A DNA stretch of 33,666 nucleotides, from NCBI GenBank assembly GCA_937981665.1, contig CALJOJ010000093.1:1-33666 (forward strand). Direction: 5' to 3'. Made by a program: the position numbers and the translations under genes. This stretch comes from an uncultured Rubritalea sp. GTDB taxonomy: Bacteria > Verrucomicrobiota > Verrucomicrobiia > Verrucomicrobiales > Akkermansiaceae. Positions within the stretch are counted from its first letter, which is position 1. Each line of letters opens with the position of its first letter. Positions 16,976 through 25,677 of the stretch are shown here, piece after piece. A model generated the notes under the pieces. It made no database searches. It was not told the origin of the DNA and was given only the letters and a program-made list of their open reading frames with translations.

Positions 16976-18358
16976 TTAAATTGTCTCTATTAAGCTGGCT
17001 TCTAGTATTTCTAGGATTTCCTTGATATGATTTGGCTCTAAGGATCCGACTGGGACGAGGAAGCGCAGGCGTGTAGGGTTCGCTCCTGCAAGGAAGGCGA
17101 TGACACCTTTGTCGTACAGGTTGTGGATTAAATGAGTTACTTTTGCATAGTCACCACCGTGAACGGTGCAGCCAGTCATCGCTCCGATGCCGTATGGACC
17201 AGTGAGTAGCTCTGGGTGGCGACTGGAAATAGCATCAAAGCCATCGACGAATTGCTGGTGGATTTGTGCTGTTTTGCCATTTTCTCCGAAGTATCCGTTA
17301 CCATCGAGTTCATTGAGAATAGCGATGGATGAGGCGATGGTGGCTGATGATGCTGTGTATGTCTGAGCGACGAGACCTGGACGCGGAACGTATTCGCTCG
17401 TGAAGAGGGTGGCGCAGACTTGAGCTGCTTTACCTATCCAGACGATGTCTACGAGGTCACCGAGGTTGAATTCTTGGAAAGCGTATGGGTGGTGAGTACG
17501 GGCAAAGGTCTGCACTTCGTCTACGAGTACTGCGACGTCATGTTTCTTACAGATTTCCATGAGCGTGCGGTGAAAATTTTCACAACCTACATGGAATCCG
17601 CCTTCGCCCTGGATGAGTTCGAAGAACATTGCTGCGTGTTTTTTAGGGTAGCGAGTGAGGTGGGTATTTAAAGTATCAGCCGCTCGTGTGGTGCTGCCTT
17701 CAGGGTCATTCACATCATAGAAGGGGACGTAGTCGACGTTGAGGATCTCTGGCAGGCCGTCACGGAATGCTGGCTTGTCATTGATCTGTGAGAAGGCGAG
17801 GGAGCGACCCGCGAAGCAACGCTCGAATGCGAGCACGCGTGAGGCTGGTGCATGTTTTTGCATCGCCATCTTGAGTGCGTTTTCACCTGCCATGACGCCG
17901 GATGAGCTGAGGAAGCAGTGGTCGAGCTGGCTGCTGCCGTCAAGCTTGGCTAGTTCTACCATTTTATCGCAGAGCACTTTACTGTTAAGGTTCTGCTGGA
18001 GATTTCCCTGCATGGTGACGTCTTCGAGGCCGGCTTCGATGCTCGCCTTCATGACTACTGGGTGACTATGCCCCATGATGTGCACGCCAATACCGCAGGT
18101 GAGGTCATATTTCACACTGCCATCTGCAAGCTCTACGAAGGGTCCGCTACCTGCTCCTGTAGATAGATACGGGAAGAAGAGTCCGCCACCGCGAGTGTGA
18201 GAGAATGACTTTATAGCGTCATCATAGCTCTGCTTTAGCGCTGGGTCAGAGGGCTTGATGCCGGTGATTTGTTGTTGGATCTTCTGACAGCGGCTGAGCA
18301 GCTGTTCGACAGTGGACTGGATAGTGGGGTCTGATTTGATCTGTTCTGAAATGGTCAT
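16976..18358 (-). CDS. Class III PLP-dependent aminotransferase (L-lysine 6-transaminase-like)
   Basis: The 460-residue enzyme moves an amino group with pyridoxal phosphate. The class III layout is clear: GIGVHIMGHSHP near the start of the large domain, SSSGVMAGENALKMA (cofactor phosphate site), and LVDEVQTFARTH with the Asp that pairs with the cofactor pyridine nitrogen. The lysine that forms the Schiff base should be the one in VWIGKAAQ. This spacing fits acetylornithine / 4-aminobutyrate / lysine-epsilon aminotransferases. The enlarged front end and TMQGNLQQNLNSKV region favour the lysine 6-aminotransferase side, though the substrate is not certain. It is upstream of gap on the same strand, separated by 142 bp that include the gap promoter, so it is likely a separate unit. 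Confidence 0.82.
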   Translation of the reverse strand: MTISEQIKSDPTIQSTVEQLLSRCQKIQQQITGIKPSDPALKQSYDDAIKSFSHTRGGGLFFPYLSTGAGSGPFVELADGSVKYDLTCGIGVHIMGHSHPVVMKASIEAGLEDVTMQGNLQQNLNSKVLCDKMVELAKLDGSSQLDHCFLSSSGVMAGENALKMAMQKHAPASRVLAFERCFAGRSLAFSQINDKPAFRDGLPEILNVDYVPFYDVNDPEGSTTRAADTLNTHLTRYPKKHAAMFFELIQGEGGFHVGCENFHRTLMEICKKHDVAVLVDEVQTFARTHHPYAFQEFNLGDLVDIVWIGKAAQVCATLFTSEYVPRPGLVAQTYTASSATIASSIAILNELDGNGYFGENGKTAQIHQQFVDGFDAISSRHPELLTGPYGIGAMTGCTVHGGDYAKVTHLIHNLYDKGVIAFLAGANPTRLRFLVPVGSLEPNHIKEILEILEASLIETI

Positions 18359-18772
18359 GACTTAAAAAAATAGTTTAATCGATGTGATCAGTTTAGTTGA
18401 TGCGCGCAGACTAGGGTGCTTTATGAAATTCTGCGAGTGCAATTTCTAGTTTTTACGTATCGGATAGGGACTTATTTTTTAAAATTTAAGATCAAAAGTG
18501 GATAAGTGTAGTTATCGCTTGTTAGATTAAGTCTGGTGGTGTTGTTCATTGCCAGTTTGCTCTACGATGCTTAATCTAATTGATTTTAATGGAACTCTTT
18601 GTTCGTGTCTTATTGTGCTTGTTTCTGATTTTTAATTAGTTAATAACTATTGAATATCAATCTAACCTTGTGAAATAAGTTTCATATTTTTTGAAAATGA
18701 ATGGGCTTTGTGGTTGACTTTTAGTGTTGTGAAGTGTACTGAAGTGTCTAATAGGGAACTAAAAGACACACA
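18359..18772. other. Intergenic region upstream of the dcw cluster
   Basis: This 414-bp gap holds the divergent control regions of the aminotransferase (minus) and mraZ (plus). It is AT-rich. A perfect 10-bp inverted repeat, TTAGATTAAG (18522-18531) and CTTAATCTAA (18570-18579), flanks a 38-bp loop that itself contains CTGG/CCAG. No gene is seen in it. The MraZ-like repeat array is listed separately. Confidence 0.6.
18714..18747 (+). promoter_or_regulatory. Candidate MraZ operator and promoter of mraZ
   Basis: Three copies of AGTGT occur at 18723, 18733 and 18743 with exactly 10-bp period; the last two extend to TGAAGTGT. This matches the arrayed AAAGTG(T/G)-N3 boxes known for MraZ in Mycoplasma and the 10-bp-spaced TGGGN boxes of E. 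coli. A TTGACT at 18714-18719 could be a -35, in which case the boxes overlap the -10 and MraZ would repress its own operon. The -10 itself is not clear. Confidence 0.65.
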
Positions 18773-19237
18773 ATGAGTAAGAACGAACATGCCATGCAGG
18801 GCGATTACGAGCATAAGCTGGATCCTAAGAATAGGGTCTCAGTTCCTGCCGAGTGGCGTCAGATCTGTGGTGGCGGTGTCTTAAGATTGTTACAGTCTTC
18901 TAAGTATAAGGTGGAGACACTAAGGCTTCTGACTGAGGCGGAATATGAAGACATGTTACGCATCGTGGATGAGAGGGATGACTGGAGTCCAGCGCAGAAG
19001 AAGATGGTGACTGGTAAGCTGCATGCTAGCTGTCAGAGGGTGTCGATGAGTGATCAGGGTAAGCTGCTTATTCCCAAGGCGTGGCTAGATAAGCCTGGTC
19101 TGGAGCCAAGCGGGATGATGAAGATGGTAGGCAGAGGTGCTTACTTCGAGATGTATAGCATGGAAAACTATAAGACTATGGCTGAGCGTGAGGATGCAGA
19201 GATCGCGAAGCTCAATATAGAGATCGACTTTTTCTAA
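18773..19237 (+). CDS. mraZ: MraZ, transcriptional regulator of the dcw operon
   Basis: A 154-residue member of the MraZ family, built from two AbrB-like halves that form ring-shaped oligomers binding repeated DNA boxes. The first half carries the DXXXR-type motif (LDPKNRVSVPAEW). In the second half the equivalent is SMSDQGKLLIPKAW, where the usual DxQGR is changed (Ser at the Asp place and Lys for Arg). Length is normal. It is the first gene of the cluster, and its likely operator lies 26 bp upstream. MraZ represses the dcw operon in E. coli and activates it in Mycoplasma; the direction here is not known. Confidence 0.93.
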   Translation: MSKNEHAMQGDYEHKLDPKNRVSVPAEWRQICGGGVLRLLQSSKYKVETLRLLTEAEYEDMLRIVDERDDWSPAQKKMVTGKLHASCQRVSMSDQGKLLIPKAWLDKPGLEPSGMMKMVGRGAYFEMYSMENYKTMAEREDAEIAKLNIEIDFF

Positions 19238-19286
19238 GACAGAATTTTTTAACAACGACTAACTAACAAAAAACGAAGAGAATTAT

Positions 19287-20360
19287 ATGTTTGGACTAAA
19301 GCCAGTATTAGCAGCAGCGCGCATTTCCCCAGAAGGAGGAATGAAGTCTCTACTTGCCCAGGTGCTGATGAGTGAGTCTGAGAAGGAAATCTCTGGAGGT
19401 TCAGGATCAAGTGACGATGATGAGCTTGGTTATTACCATGAAACGGTATTACTGGAGGAGGCTGTGCATTTCATGGCTCCCACTAGTGGTAAGGTTTTAG
19501 TCGACGGTACTCTGGGCGGTGGTGGTCACACGGAGAAAATGTTAGAAGCTGGTGCGGTAGTTTACGGTGTGGATAGAGATCCGCAGGCACTCGAGTATGC
19601 GGGTAAGAGGCTGAAGAGATTTGGTGATCAGTTTAGACCAGTGAAGGGGAACTATAGAGATGTGCTGAAGCTGATCCGTGAGAGTGGGCTGGAAGGAGTG
19701 GATGGATTCTTAGTGGATCTTGGTGTTTCTTCATGGCAGTTCGATGAGGCTGAGCGAGGGTTTTCTTTTTCTAAAGACGGTCCACTCGATATGCGTATGG
19801 GCGATACTGGTCCTACTGCTGGAGATGTTGTGAATGGCTGGGAAGAATCTGAGCTAGCGCGCATCTTCTGGGAGTACGGCGATGAGAGATCATCACGTAA
19901 GATAGCTAGGCGAATCTGTGAAAATAGAGAGGTCAGCCCGTATCTAACTACTACTCAGTTAGCGCAAGATATCGAAAAATGGTGTCCGAGAATGGGGAAG
20001 AGAATCCACCCAGCTACTAAGGTGTTTCAGGCGCTTCGTATCGAGGTGAATGATGAACTCGGAGCTCTTCGTGAGCTGTTAGACACAGCTGCAGATATTT
20101 TAAATCCTGGTGGTAGGTTGTGTGTGATTAGTTTTCACAGCTTAGAAGACAGAATGGTGAAACGCTTCCTGAAGGCGAGAAGCGCTAAGGAGGTAGATAG
20201 GAAAGAGTGGCCAGCGCCACGGCCGAATCCAGAATATCACTTTGATCTGGTTTCTAGAAAGCCTGTTACAGCCGGAGAAGAAGAGGTGAGTCGTAATGCA
20301 CGTTCAAGAAGTGCCATCATGAGAGTGGCTGAAAGAGTAAACAAGGAGGCGAGAAATTAA
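19287..20360 (+). CDS. rsmH: 16S rRNA (cytosine(1402)-N4)-methyltransferase
   Basis: The 357-residue enzyme (also called MraW) methylates N4 of C1402 in the decoding centre of 16S rRNA using SAM. HETVLLEEAV (51-60) opens the conserved part, DGTLGGGGHT (73-82) is the SAM motif, and GVDRDP supplies the ribose-binding Asp (96). DLGVSSWQFD, PLDMRM and the late ISFHSLEDRMVKRF segment are all standard. About 50 residues precede the conserved start, more than the usual few, rich in Ser, Asp and Gly; internal Met19 or Met28 could be the real start. ATG 19287 is chosen because GAAGAG lies 8-13 bp upstream. It is 49 bp after mraZ and 5 bp before the next gene. Confidence 0.95.
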   Translation: MFGLKPVLAAARISPEGGMKSLLAQVLMSESEKEISGGSGSSDDDELGYYHETVLLEEAVHFMAPTSGKVLVDGTLGGGGHTEKMLEAGAVVYGVDRDPQALEYAGKRLKRFGDQFRPVKGNYRDVLKLIRESGLEGVDGFLVDLGVSSWQFDEAERGFSFSKDGPLDMRMGDTGPTAGDVVNGWEESELARIFWEYGDERSSRKIARRICENREVSPYLTTTQLAQDIEKWCPRMGKRIHPATKVFQALRIEVNDELGALRELLDTAADILNPGGRLCVISFHSLEDRMVKRFLKARSAKEVDRKEWPAPRPNPEYHFDLVSRKPVTAGEEEVSRNARSRSAIMRVAERVNKEARN

Positions 20361-20365
20361 CCGCA

Positions 20366-20728
20366 ATGAACGCGAAGAAAAAAGGGAGTAAAAATTTTAA
20401 GATCAGTGAGCTTGTTTTACTGGGTCTCGCTGCTGTGATTCTTGCCGTGGGCGGGATTATGCATGTTTACGCTTCTAATAAGGAGATCGAGACAGCGAGA
20501 AAGATCGATGCGATACAGAAGGAGATCGACCAGTATAATGCTGATGTAAATATGATCAATGTCAGAATCGATCGGAACCTTGATCGATATATCATGAAGG
20601 AGGACTTGATGGCGAGGGGTTCAGAGCTCAGAGCTACAAATCCTGACCAGCTAGAAATCGTTGACCCTAGTGTGGATAATACAGCTGGGGTGGCAACTGC
20701 TTTTAATGACGCGATCATCTCACCATAG
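20366..20728 (+). CDS. FtsL-like bitopic division protein
   Basis: A 120-residue protein with a short basic cytoplasmic start, one membrane helix (about 14-36) and a periplasmic heptad-rich coiled coil (EIETARKIDAIQKEIDQYN). This is the shape and place of FtsL between rsmH and ftsI. FtsL forms a complex with FtsB and FtsQ and controls FtsW-FtsI septal synthesis. FtsL sequences diverge so much that homology cannot be shown by eye, so the call rests on topology, size and position. The C-terminal 35 residues after the coil are polar with few features. Confidence 0.7.
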   Translation: MNAKKKGSKNFKISELVLLGLAAVILAVGGIMHVYASNKEIETARKIDAIQKEIDQYNADVNMINVRIDRNLDRYIMKEDLMARGSELRATNPDQLEIVDPSVDNTAGVATAFNDAIISP

Positions 20729-20748
20729 AACTTTTGTAGAGAATACAT

Positions 20749-22662
20749 ATGAACAAACAGATGTACACACGCTGCTCGATCCTTTGCGCGGGCTTAGTAT
20801 TCTTACTAAGTGTGTTATCTGTTAGGCTATATTTCCTACAAATAGTGGATAGAGATAAGTATGTAAAAAAAGCGGGTAGTTCTTATGGTCGGACTTATCC
20901 GCTTCTTGCTAAGCGGGGGACGATCGTTGACCGGAATGGTGAAGTGATCGCTAAGAGTGTGATTTCTAAGACGCTCATCGTGGATAAGTACCATATTAAG
21001 GAAAAGCGTACAGTGGCAAAAGGAGTGGCATGTAAGCAGCTGAGTCAGACTGCTGAATGGCATGAGTGGGACGAGAAGCAGCGCATAAATAATATCATGC
21101 TGCGTTCTCGTAAGTTGATTAATAGCAAGACGAAGGAATGGCTTATTAGCGAGCACTTGGATTATGCATGTAGTATGATCGCCCCTGCTTTGAGGATGTC
21201 ACAGGCGGATCTGAAGAAGCTGATCAATGTGGAATCTAAGAGTATGGCTGACAAGGTGATCGTCAAAGACATCAAGCCGGATATTGCTTCTAAACTTAAG
21301 GATTTGATTAGAAAGAAACGGATTAAAGGCTTCCGATTTACCGAGAGTATGAAGCGGTTTCATAATTCCCCAGAACTGCTAACGCACACGATAGGTATTT
21401 CCTATCAGGGAAAGGGAGATGAGAAGCGTGTTGGTAAGTCGGGTGTCGAGAAAGCTTGTGAAGAGCACCTTGCTGGTAAAGATGGATTTAAAAAGGAGAT
21501 GCGTGACCTTTCTGGTGAAGTGATGCCAGCGCATGGCGGGAGTGTACATGCCCCGATCAACGGAAATAATGTTCAATTAACGATCGATATGGGTATTCAG
21601 GCGATTGTGGACGAGCAGCTTGATGCGGCGGTAGATGAGTATGACCCAGTGAGAGCTACGATCATCGTGATGGATCCTCATACAGGTGATGTTTTAGGTA
21701 TGGCGAGTAGACCGCATTTTAATTTAATGACAAGAAAGGGCATAGAGACTGGTGAATATAACTTCGCAATACAGGGTGAATATGAGCCAGGGTCTACCTT
21801 TAAGCTAGTAGCTATTGCATCTGCTATTAACGAGGGGATTAGAAAGTTAAATGATAAGGTGTGGTGTCATAATGGATACTATCTTAATAAGATACCTGAA
21901 TTCACGGTGGAAGATGAACATGGGAAGGGATATCTTAAAGTATGGGAGATTGCTAAAAAGTCGAATAACATTGGAACCTATATGCTGGCTAAGCAGGTGG
22001 GTTACAGAACCTTCATGAACTATGTTGAGGACTTCGGCTTTGGCCAGAAAACCCAGATTGGGGTAGGTTATGAGAGTGACGGTCATGTCCGTGATAAGGG
22101 GATTATGATTGATTTCTCAAGATATTCATTCGGATACGCATTACAGGTGACACCACTACAGATTGCTAATTTCTACTGCTCTATCGCAAATGGTGGAAAA
22201 CTGATGAAACCACGAGTGATCAAGCGTGTAGAGAACTACCTTGGTGAGACGGTGGTGGAGTATAAGCCTGAGGAGATCCGAAGAGTGATCAGTGAAAGAA
22301 CTGCGAGAGACTGTAGACAAGCACTTAAAAGTGTGGTTGAAGAGGGAGGAACAGCTACTAAAGCAGACGTAAAAGGTTACTCAGAAGGTGGCAAGACGGG
22401 AACCGCTGAAATCTGGGATAATAAGATTAAGAAATACAGCGAAACACGAAAGACAGTTTCTTTTGTGGGCATGCTACCTATCGAGAAACCTAAATTCGTC
22501 TGTGTAGTGGTGCTTCAAGAGCCAAGAGCCAAGAAAGATTACAACTTTGGAGGCGGCACTGTAGCGGCTCCAATATGGAGGGAAACGATGCAGCAGGTAG
22601 CTGCCTATAGAAATTTAACACCGACTGAGGAAGCGCGAGCTTCTTTGAGCAAGACACCATGA
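20749..22662 (+). CDS. ftsI: Septal peptidoglycan transpeptidase (PBP3/FtsI-type)
   Basis: The 637-residue class B penicillin-binding protein cross-links new septal wall. It has one N-terminal membrane helix (about 10-30), a pedestal domain to about 260 starting with KRGTIVDRNG, and a transpeptidase domain. Active-site motifs are Ser349-T-F-Lys352 (SxxK), Ser405-Asn-Asn407 (SxN), and Lys549-Thr-Gly551 (KTG). All are intact. It partners FtsW at the end of this cluster. Compared with E. coli FtsI (588 residues) the pedestal holds an extra, charged stretch of roughly 60-70 residues (about 85-150). The stop overlaps the murE start by 4 bp (ATGA). Confidence 0.95.
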   Translation: MNKQMYTRCSILCAGLVFLLSVLSVRLYFLQIVDRDKYVKKAGSSYGRTYPLLAKRGTIVDRNGEVIAKSVISKTLIVDKYHIKEKRTVAKGVACKQLSQTAEWHEWDEKQRINNIMLRSRKLINSKTKEWLISEHLDYACSMIAPALRMSQADLKKLINVESKSMADKVIVKDIKPDIASKLKDLIRKKRIKGFRFTESMKRFHNSPELLTHTIGISYQGKGDEKRVGKSGVEKACEEHLAGKDGFKKEMRDLSGEVMPAHGGSVHAPINGNNVQLTIDMGIQAIVDEQLDAAVDEYDPVRATIIVMDPHTGDVLGMASRPHFNLMTRKGIETGEYNFAIQGEYEPGSTFKLVAIASAINEGIRKLNDKVWCHNGYYLNKIPEFTVEDEHGKGYLKVWEIAKKSNNIGTYMLAKQVGYRTFMNYVEDFGFGQKTQIGVGYESDGHVRDKGIMIDFSRYSFGYALQVTPLQIANFYCSIANGGKLMKPRVIKRVENYLGETVVEYKPEEIRRVISERTARDCRQALKSVVEEGGTATKADVKGYSEGGKTGTAEIWDNKIKKYSETRKTVSFVGMLPIEKPKFVCVVVLQEPRAKKDYNFGGGTVAAPIWRETMQQVAAYRNLTPTEEARASLSKTP

Positions 22663-24308
22663 AATTAAACGAAGTTATTAAAAGTCTAACAGATTCTGTA
22701 GTCTCAGGAGATGCATCTGTAGAGGTAAGTTTTATCACAGCTGACAGCCGTGAGGTGAAGGAGGGGACTCTCTTTATCGCCGTGCCTGGAAGTGTGGATG
22801 GTCATAAATTTATCGATGATGCTATCGAGAATGGTGCAGTAGCTATTGTGGCAGAGGCTGCGCCTAATGATGCGCAGGCGAGTAAGGTGAGCTGGGTGCA
22901 TACGAAGCGAACTAAGTTCGCTCTCGCGGATATTGCGAATGCATTTAATGATTTTGCTTCTGATAAGCTCAGAGTAATCGGGGTGACTGGGACGAATGGT
23001 AAGACGACGACTACTTATTTGATTCACCACATCATGAAGGATCTCTGGAGAAGAGCTGGACTAATAGGGACGATCCGCTTTGATGATGGGATCACTGATA
23101 TAGAGGCGACGCACACGACTCCTGGAGCGGTGAGCACACACCGGCTAATGGGTGAAATGGTGAAGAACCAGTGCCGCGGAATGGCGATAGAGGTAAGTTC
23201 TCATGGTCTAGAGCAACAGAGAGTGCGTGGGGTGAACTTCGATGTGGGTGTATTTTCAAACCTTACACAAGATCACTTGGACTACCATGGTGACATGGAG
23301 ACATATTTTAAGGCTAAGCTAGCTCTTTTCGAGCAGATGGCTGAGATGAAAGAAGCGGGTAGCGAGAAGCGCTCAGTGGCTGTGATTAATAGTGATGATA
23401 GCTATGGTCAGCGTATGGTGAAGGAGATCGGTGATAAGCTCAAGGTCTGGACATATGGAATGAACGCGCACAGTGATTTTAAATTTTCAAAGATCCGCCA
23501 AACATTCAAAGGGACGAATTTTCAGCTGGATGTTAGAGAGAAGTCGTATCTCGTGCAGGTGCCATTGATCGGTAGATTTAATGTTTATAATGTAGTCAGC
23601 GCTATCACCGCGTGTGCGGCTGCGGGGATGAAAGTAAGAGACATCGTGAAGACGCTCTCTGAGTCACCTCAGGTTCCTGGACGTATGGAAAATGTGGGTA
23701 ACGTGAATGGGATGTGTGTCTTCGTAGACTACGCACATACTCCGGATGCACTCAAGAATGCTTGCCAAACAATGCGTGAGCTTGAGCCGAGAAATCTAGT
23801 TACAGTCTTTGGCTGCGGTGGTGATAGAGATATACGTAAGCGCTCACTCATGGGTGAAGTAGCGGCTAATAACAGTGAGTTCTGCGTCGTCACTTCTGAT
23901 AATCCACGCAGTGAAGATCCTGAGGCTATTATTAAAATGGTGGAAGAGGGAATGAAGGGTAAGAGGTATCATGTAGTGATAGATAGAGCAGAGGCTATCA
24001 AGGCGGCTATTGAGTTTGCTCGTCCGGGTGACATTGTCCTGATCGCAGGTAAGGGCCATGAGACGTATCAAGAATTTGCTACTGAGACTCTTAAATTTGA
24101 TGACCGCTTAGTCGCGAAACGCGTACTGAAAGAGCTACGTGTGACTGACCTCAAGGAGCGTATGTCGATAGTGAAGGAGCAGGAGCAAAACGCTAAGAAA
24201 TTTGAGAGAAGACCTGATGATAGATTCGCTGGTAGAGGCGACGATAAGTATCAAGGAAAAGATAACCATAAATCCGAAAGAAGAGATAATGAAAGAGACC
24301 GCAGTTAA
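22659..24308 (+). CDS. murE: UDP-N-acetylmuramoyl-tripeptide synthase (meso-DAP adding)
   Basis: The 549-residue ligase adds the third amino acid to UDP-MurNAc-L-Ala-D-Glu using ATP. The nucleotide loop is TGTNGKTTTT (110-119). The motif DNPRSEDP marks a meso-diaminopimelate enzyme rather than a lysine one, which agrees with a Gram-negative wall. Three-domain order (uridine-binding front, ATPase middle, Rossmann-like end) is standard to about residue 500. It then has an unusual ~45-residue tail rich in Arg, Lys, Asp and Gly (FERRPDDRFAGRGDDKYQGK), probably disordered. The tail overlaps the murF start. It follows ftsI with a 4-bp overlap. Confidence 0.96.
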   Translation: MKLNEVIKSLTDSVVSGDASVEVSFITADSREVKEGTLFIAVPGSVDGHKFIDDAIENGAVAIVAEAAPNDAQASKVSWVHTKRTKFALADIANAFNDFASDKLRVIGVTGTNGKTTTTYLIHHIMKDLWRRAGLIGTIRFDDGITDIEATHTTPGAVSTHRLMGEMVKNQCRGMAIEVSSHGLEQQRVRGVNFDVGVFSNLTQDHLDYHGDMETYFKAKLALFEQMAEMKEAGSEKRSVAVINSDDSYGQRMVKEIGDKLKVWTYGMNAHSDFKFSKIRQTFKGTNFQLDVREKSYLVQVPLIGRFNVYNVVSAITACAAAGMKVRDIVKTLSESPQVPGRMENVGNVNGMCVFVDYAHTPDALKNACQTMRELEPRNLVTVFGCGGDRDIRKRSLMGEVAANNSEFCVVTSDNPRSEDPEAIIKMVEEGMKGKRYHVVIDRAEAIKAAIEFARPGDIVLIAGKGHETYQEFATETLKFDDRLVAKRVLKELRVTDLKERMSIVKEQEQNAKKFERRPDDRFAGRGDDKYQGKDNHKSERRDNERDRS

Positions 24309-25668
24309 AGATATACTCAGTGCAGTAGAGGGAACTCTTCAGCAGGGATCAGAAGACACCATAGTGAAAGCTGTGTCTACGGATACCAGAAACATCGGTC
24401 AAGGTTGTGCGTTTTTTGCGCTTAGTGGTGAGCGGTTTGATGCACATGAATTTTTAACTAAAGCGGCGGCTGATGGAGCAGAAGTTCTCGTAGTGAGCCG
24501 TATCCCTGAAGGGGCTGATTTTGGAAATACGACTGTCGTTCTGGTGAATGACACGCTGACTGCATTACAGCAATTTGCTGCATGGTATCGCCGGAGCCTA
24601 GATATCAAGGTGATCGGTATTACTGGCTCTAATGGTAAGACGAGTACAAAGGACTTCACGAAGGCTGTGATCGCTGAGAAGTTCAAGGTGTCTGCTACAG
24701 TAGGAAATTTTAACAACCACATTGGCCTACCTCTCAGCATCTTAGCGACTGAGGCTGAGCATGAAGTCTGTATCTGGGAAATGGGGATGAGTAATCCGGG
24801 TGAGATAGCCCCACTTTGTGCTATTGCGAAGCCAGATATTGGGATCATTACTAATATTGGCACTGCTCATATTGAATTTATGGGTAGCTTGGAAGCGATC
24901 GCTGAGGAGAAGGGTGAGCTTGCTAGATGTCTCATGTCTGAGGGGACATTCATTGTATCTGCTGCTTGTGATTACATAGATTATTTCATGAAGAGGACTG
25001 CCGCACGCACTTTGGTAGTCGGTAATGGTAGAGGTGCTGTGAGAGCGGAGAATTTACTTATGACAGCACTGGGTTCTGAGTTTGATCTCATCATCGGCGA
25101 TGAGGCTCCTGTGAGAGTGAATTTACCCGTAGTGGGAAGACATATGGTGGCAAATGCATTGCTCGCAGGAGGTGCTGGACACACGCTAGGAATGACTGCT
25201 GTAGAAATAGCTGCTGGTCTTAACAGTGCAGCATTGACGAGTGGAAGATTACGCGCTTTTGTATCTAGCGGAGTGACTATTTTTGATGATACATATAACG
25301 CGAACCCTGAGTCTGTAACTGCTGCGATAGACACTCTTACCGAGCTGAACGATCCAGAGATTACGATAGGTGAAAAGTATGTAGTACTCGGTCACATGGC
25401 TGAGCTCGGTGAGCACTCAGCTAAGGCTCATGAAGAAGTGGGTGAACTGGCAGCGAGAAGAGAGATCTACACGATCTCATTCGGTGAGCTAGCGGCAGGT
25501 GTGACAGATGCCGCACTGGCAGCTGGGGGGAGAGCAAAACATTTTAATAATAAAGACGAAGCCGCTTTATGGCTAAAGAATACTTGCGTAAATGGTGACG
25601 TTGTTCTCTTTAAGGGGAGTCGCTCAGCAGGGATGGAAAAAATCATGGATCAAGCATTTTCAAACTAA
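24289..25668 (+). CDS. murF: UDP-N-acetylmuramoyl-tripeptide-D-alanyl-D-alanine ligase
   Basis: The enzyme adds D-Ala-D-Ala to finish the UDP-MurNAc-pentapeptide. With the start at 24289 it has 459 residues. STDTRNIGQGCAFFAL (about 30-45) begins the substrate domain, TGSNGKTST is at 112-120, and SAGMEKIM near the end is in the last domain. An upstream start at 24202 would extend it into the murE tail and adds 29 low-complexity residues; ATG 24289 has AGAAGAGA just upstream and begins the conserved part. It overlaps the murE 3' end by 20 bp, which suggests translational coupling. It lies 9 bp before mraY. Confidence 0.95.
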   Translation: MKETAVKDILSAVEGTLQQGSEDTIVKAVSTDTRNIGQGCAFFALSGERFDAHEFLTKAAADGAEVLVVSRIPEGADFGNTTVVLVNDTLTALQQFAAWYRRSLDIKVIGITGSNGKTSTKDFTKAVIAEKFKVSATVGNFNNHIGLPLSILATEAEHEVCIWEMGMSNPGEIAPLCAIAKPDIGIITNIGTAHIEFMGSLEAIAEEKGELARCLMSEGTFIVSAACDYIDYFMKRTAARTLVVGNGRGAVRAENLLMTALGSEFDLIIGDEAPVRVNLPVVGRHMVANALLAGGAGHTLGMTAVEIAAGLNSAALTSGRLRAFVSSGVTIFDDTYNANPESVTAAIDTLTELNDPEITIGEKYVVLGHMAELGEHSAKAHEEVGELAARREIYTISFGELAAGVTDAALAAGGRAKHFNNKDEAALWLKNTCVNGDVVLFKGSRSAGMEKIMDQAFSN

Positions 25669-25677
25669 AACTAAGCA

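Noticed and set aside
18714..18742. Classical -10/-35 promoter of mraZ
   Set aside because: TTGACT is a plausible -35, but no hexamer at 16-18 bp resembles TATAAT, so only the repeat array is claimed firmly.
24202..24288. Upstream start for MurF
   Set aside because: The added 29 residues are read from the low-complexity murE tail in another frame; the conserved protein and a good ribosome site begin at 24289.
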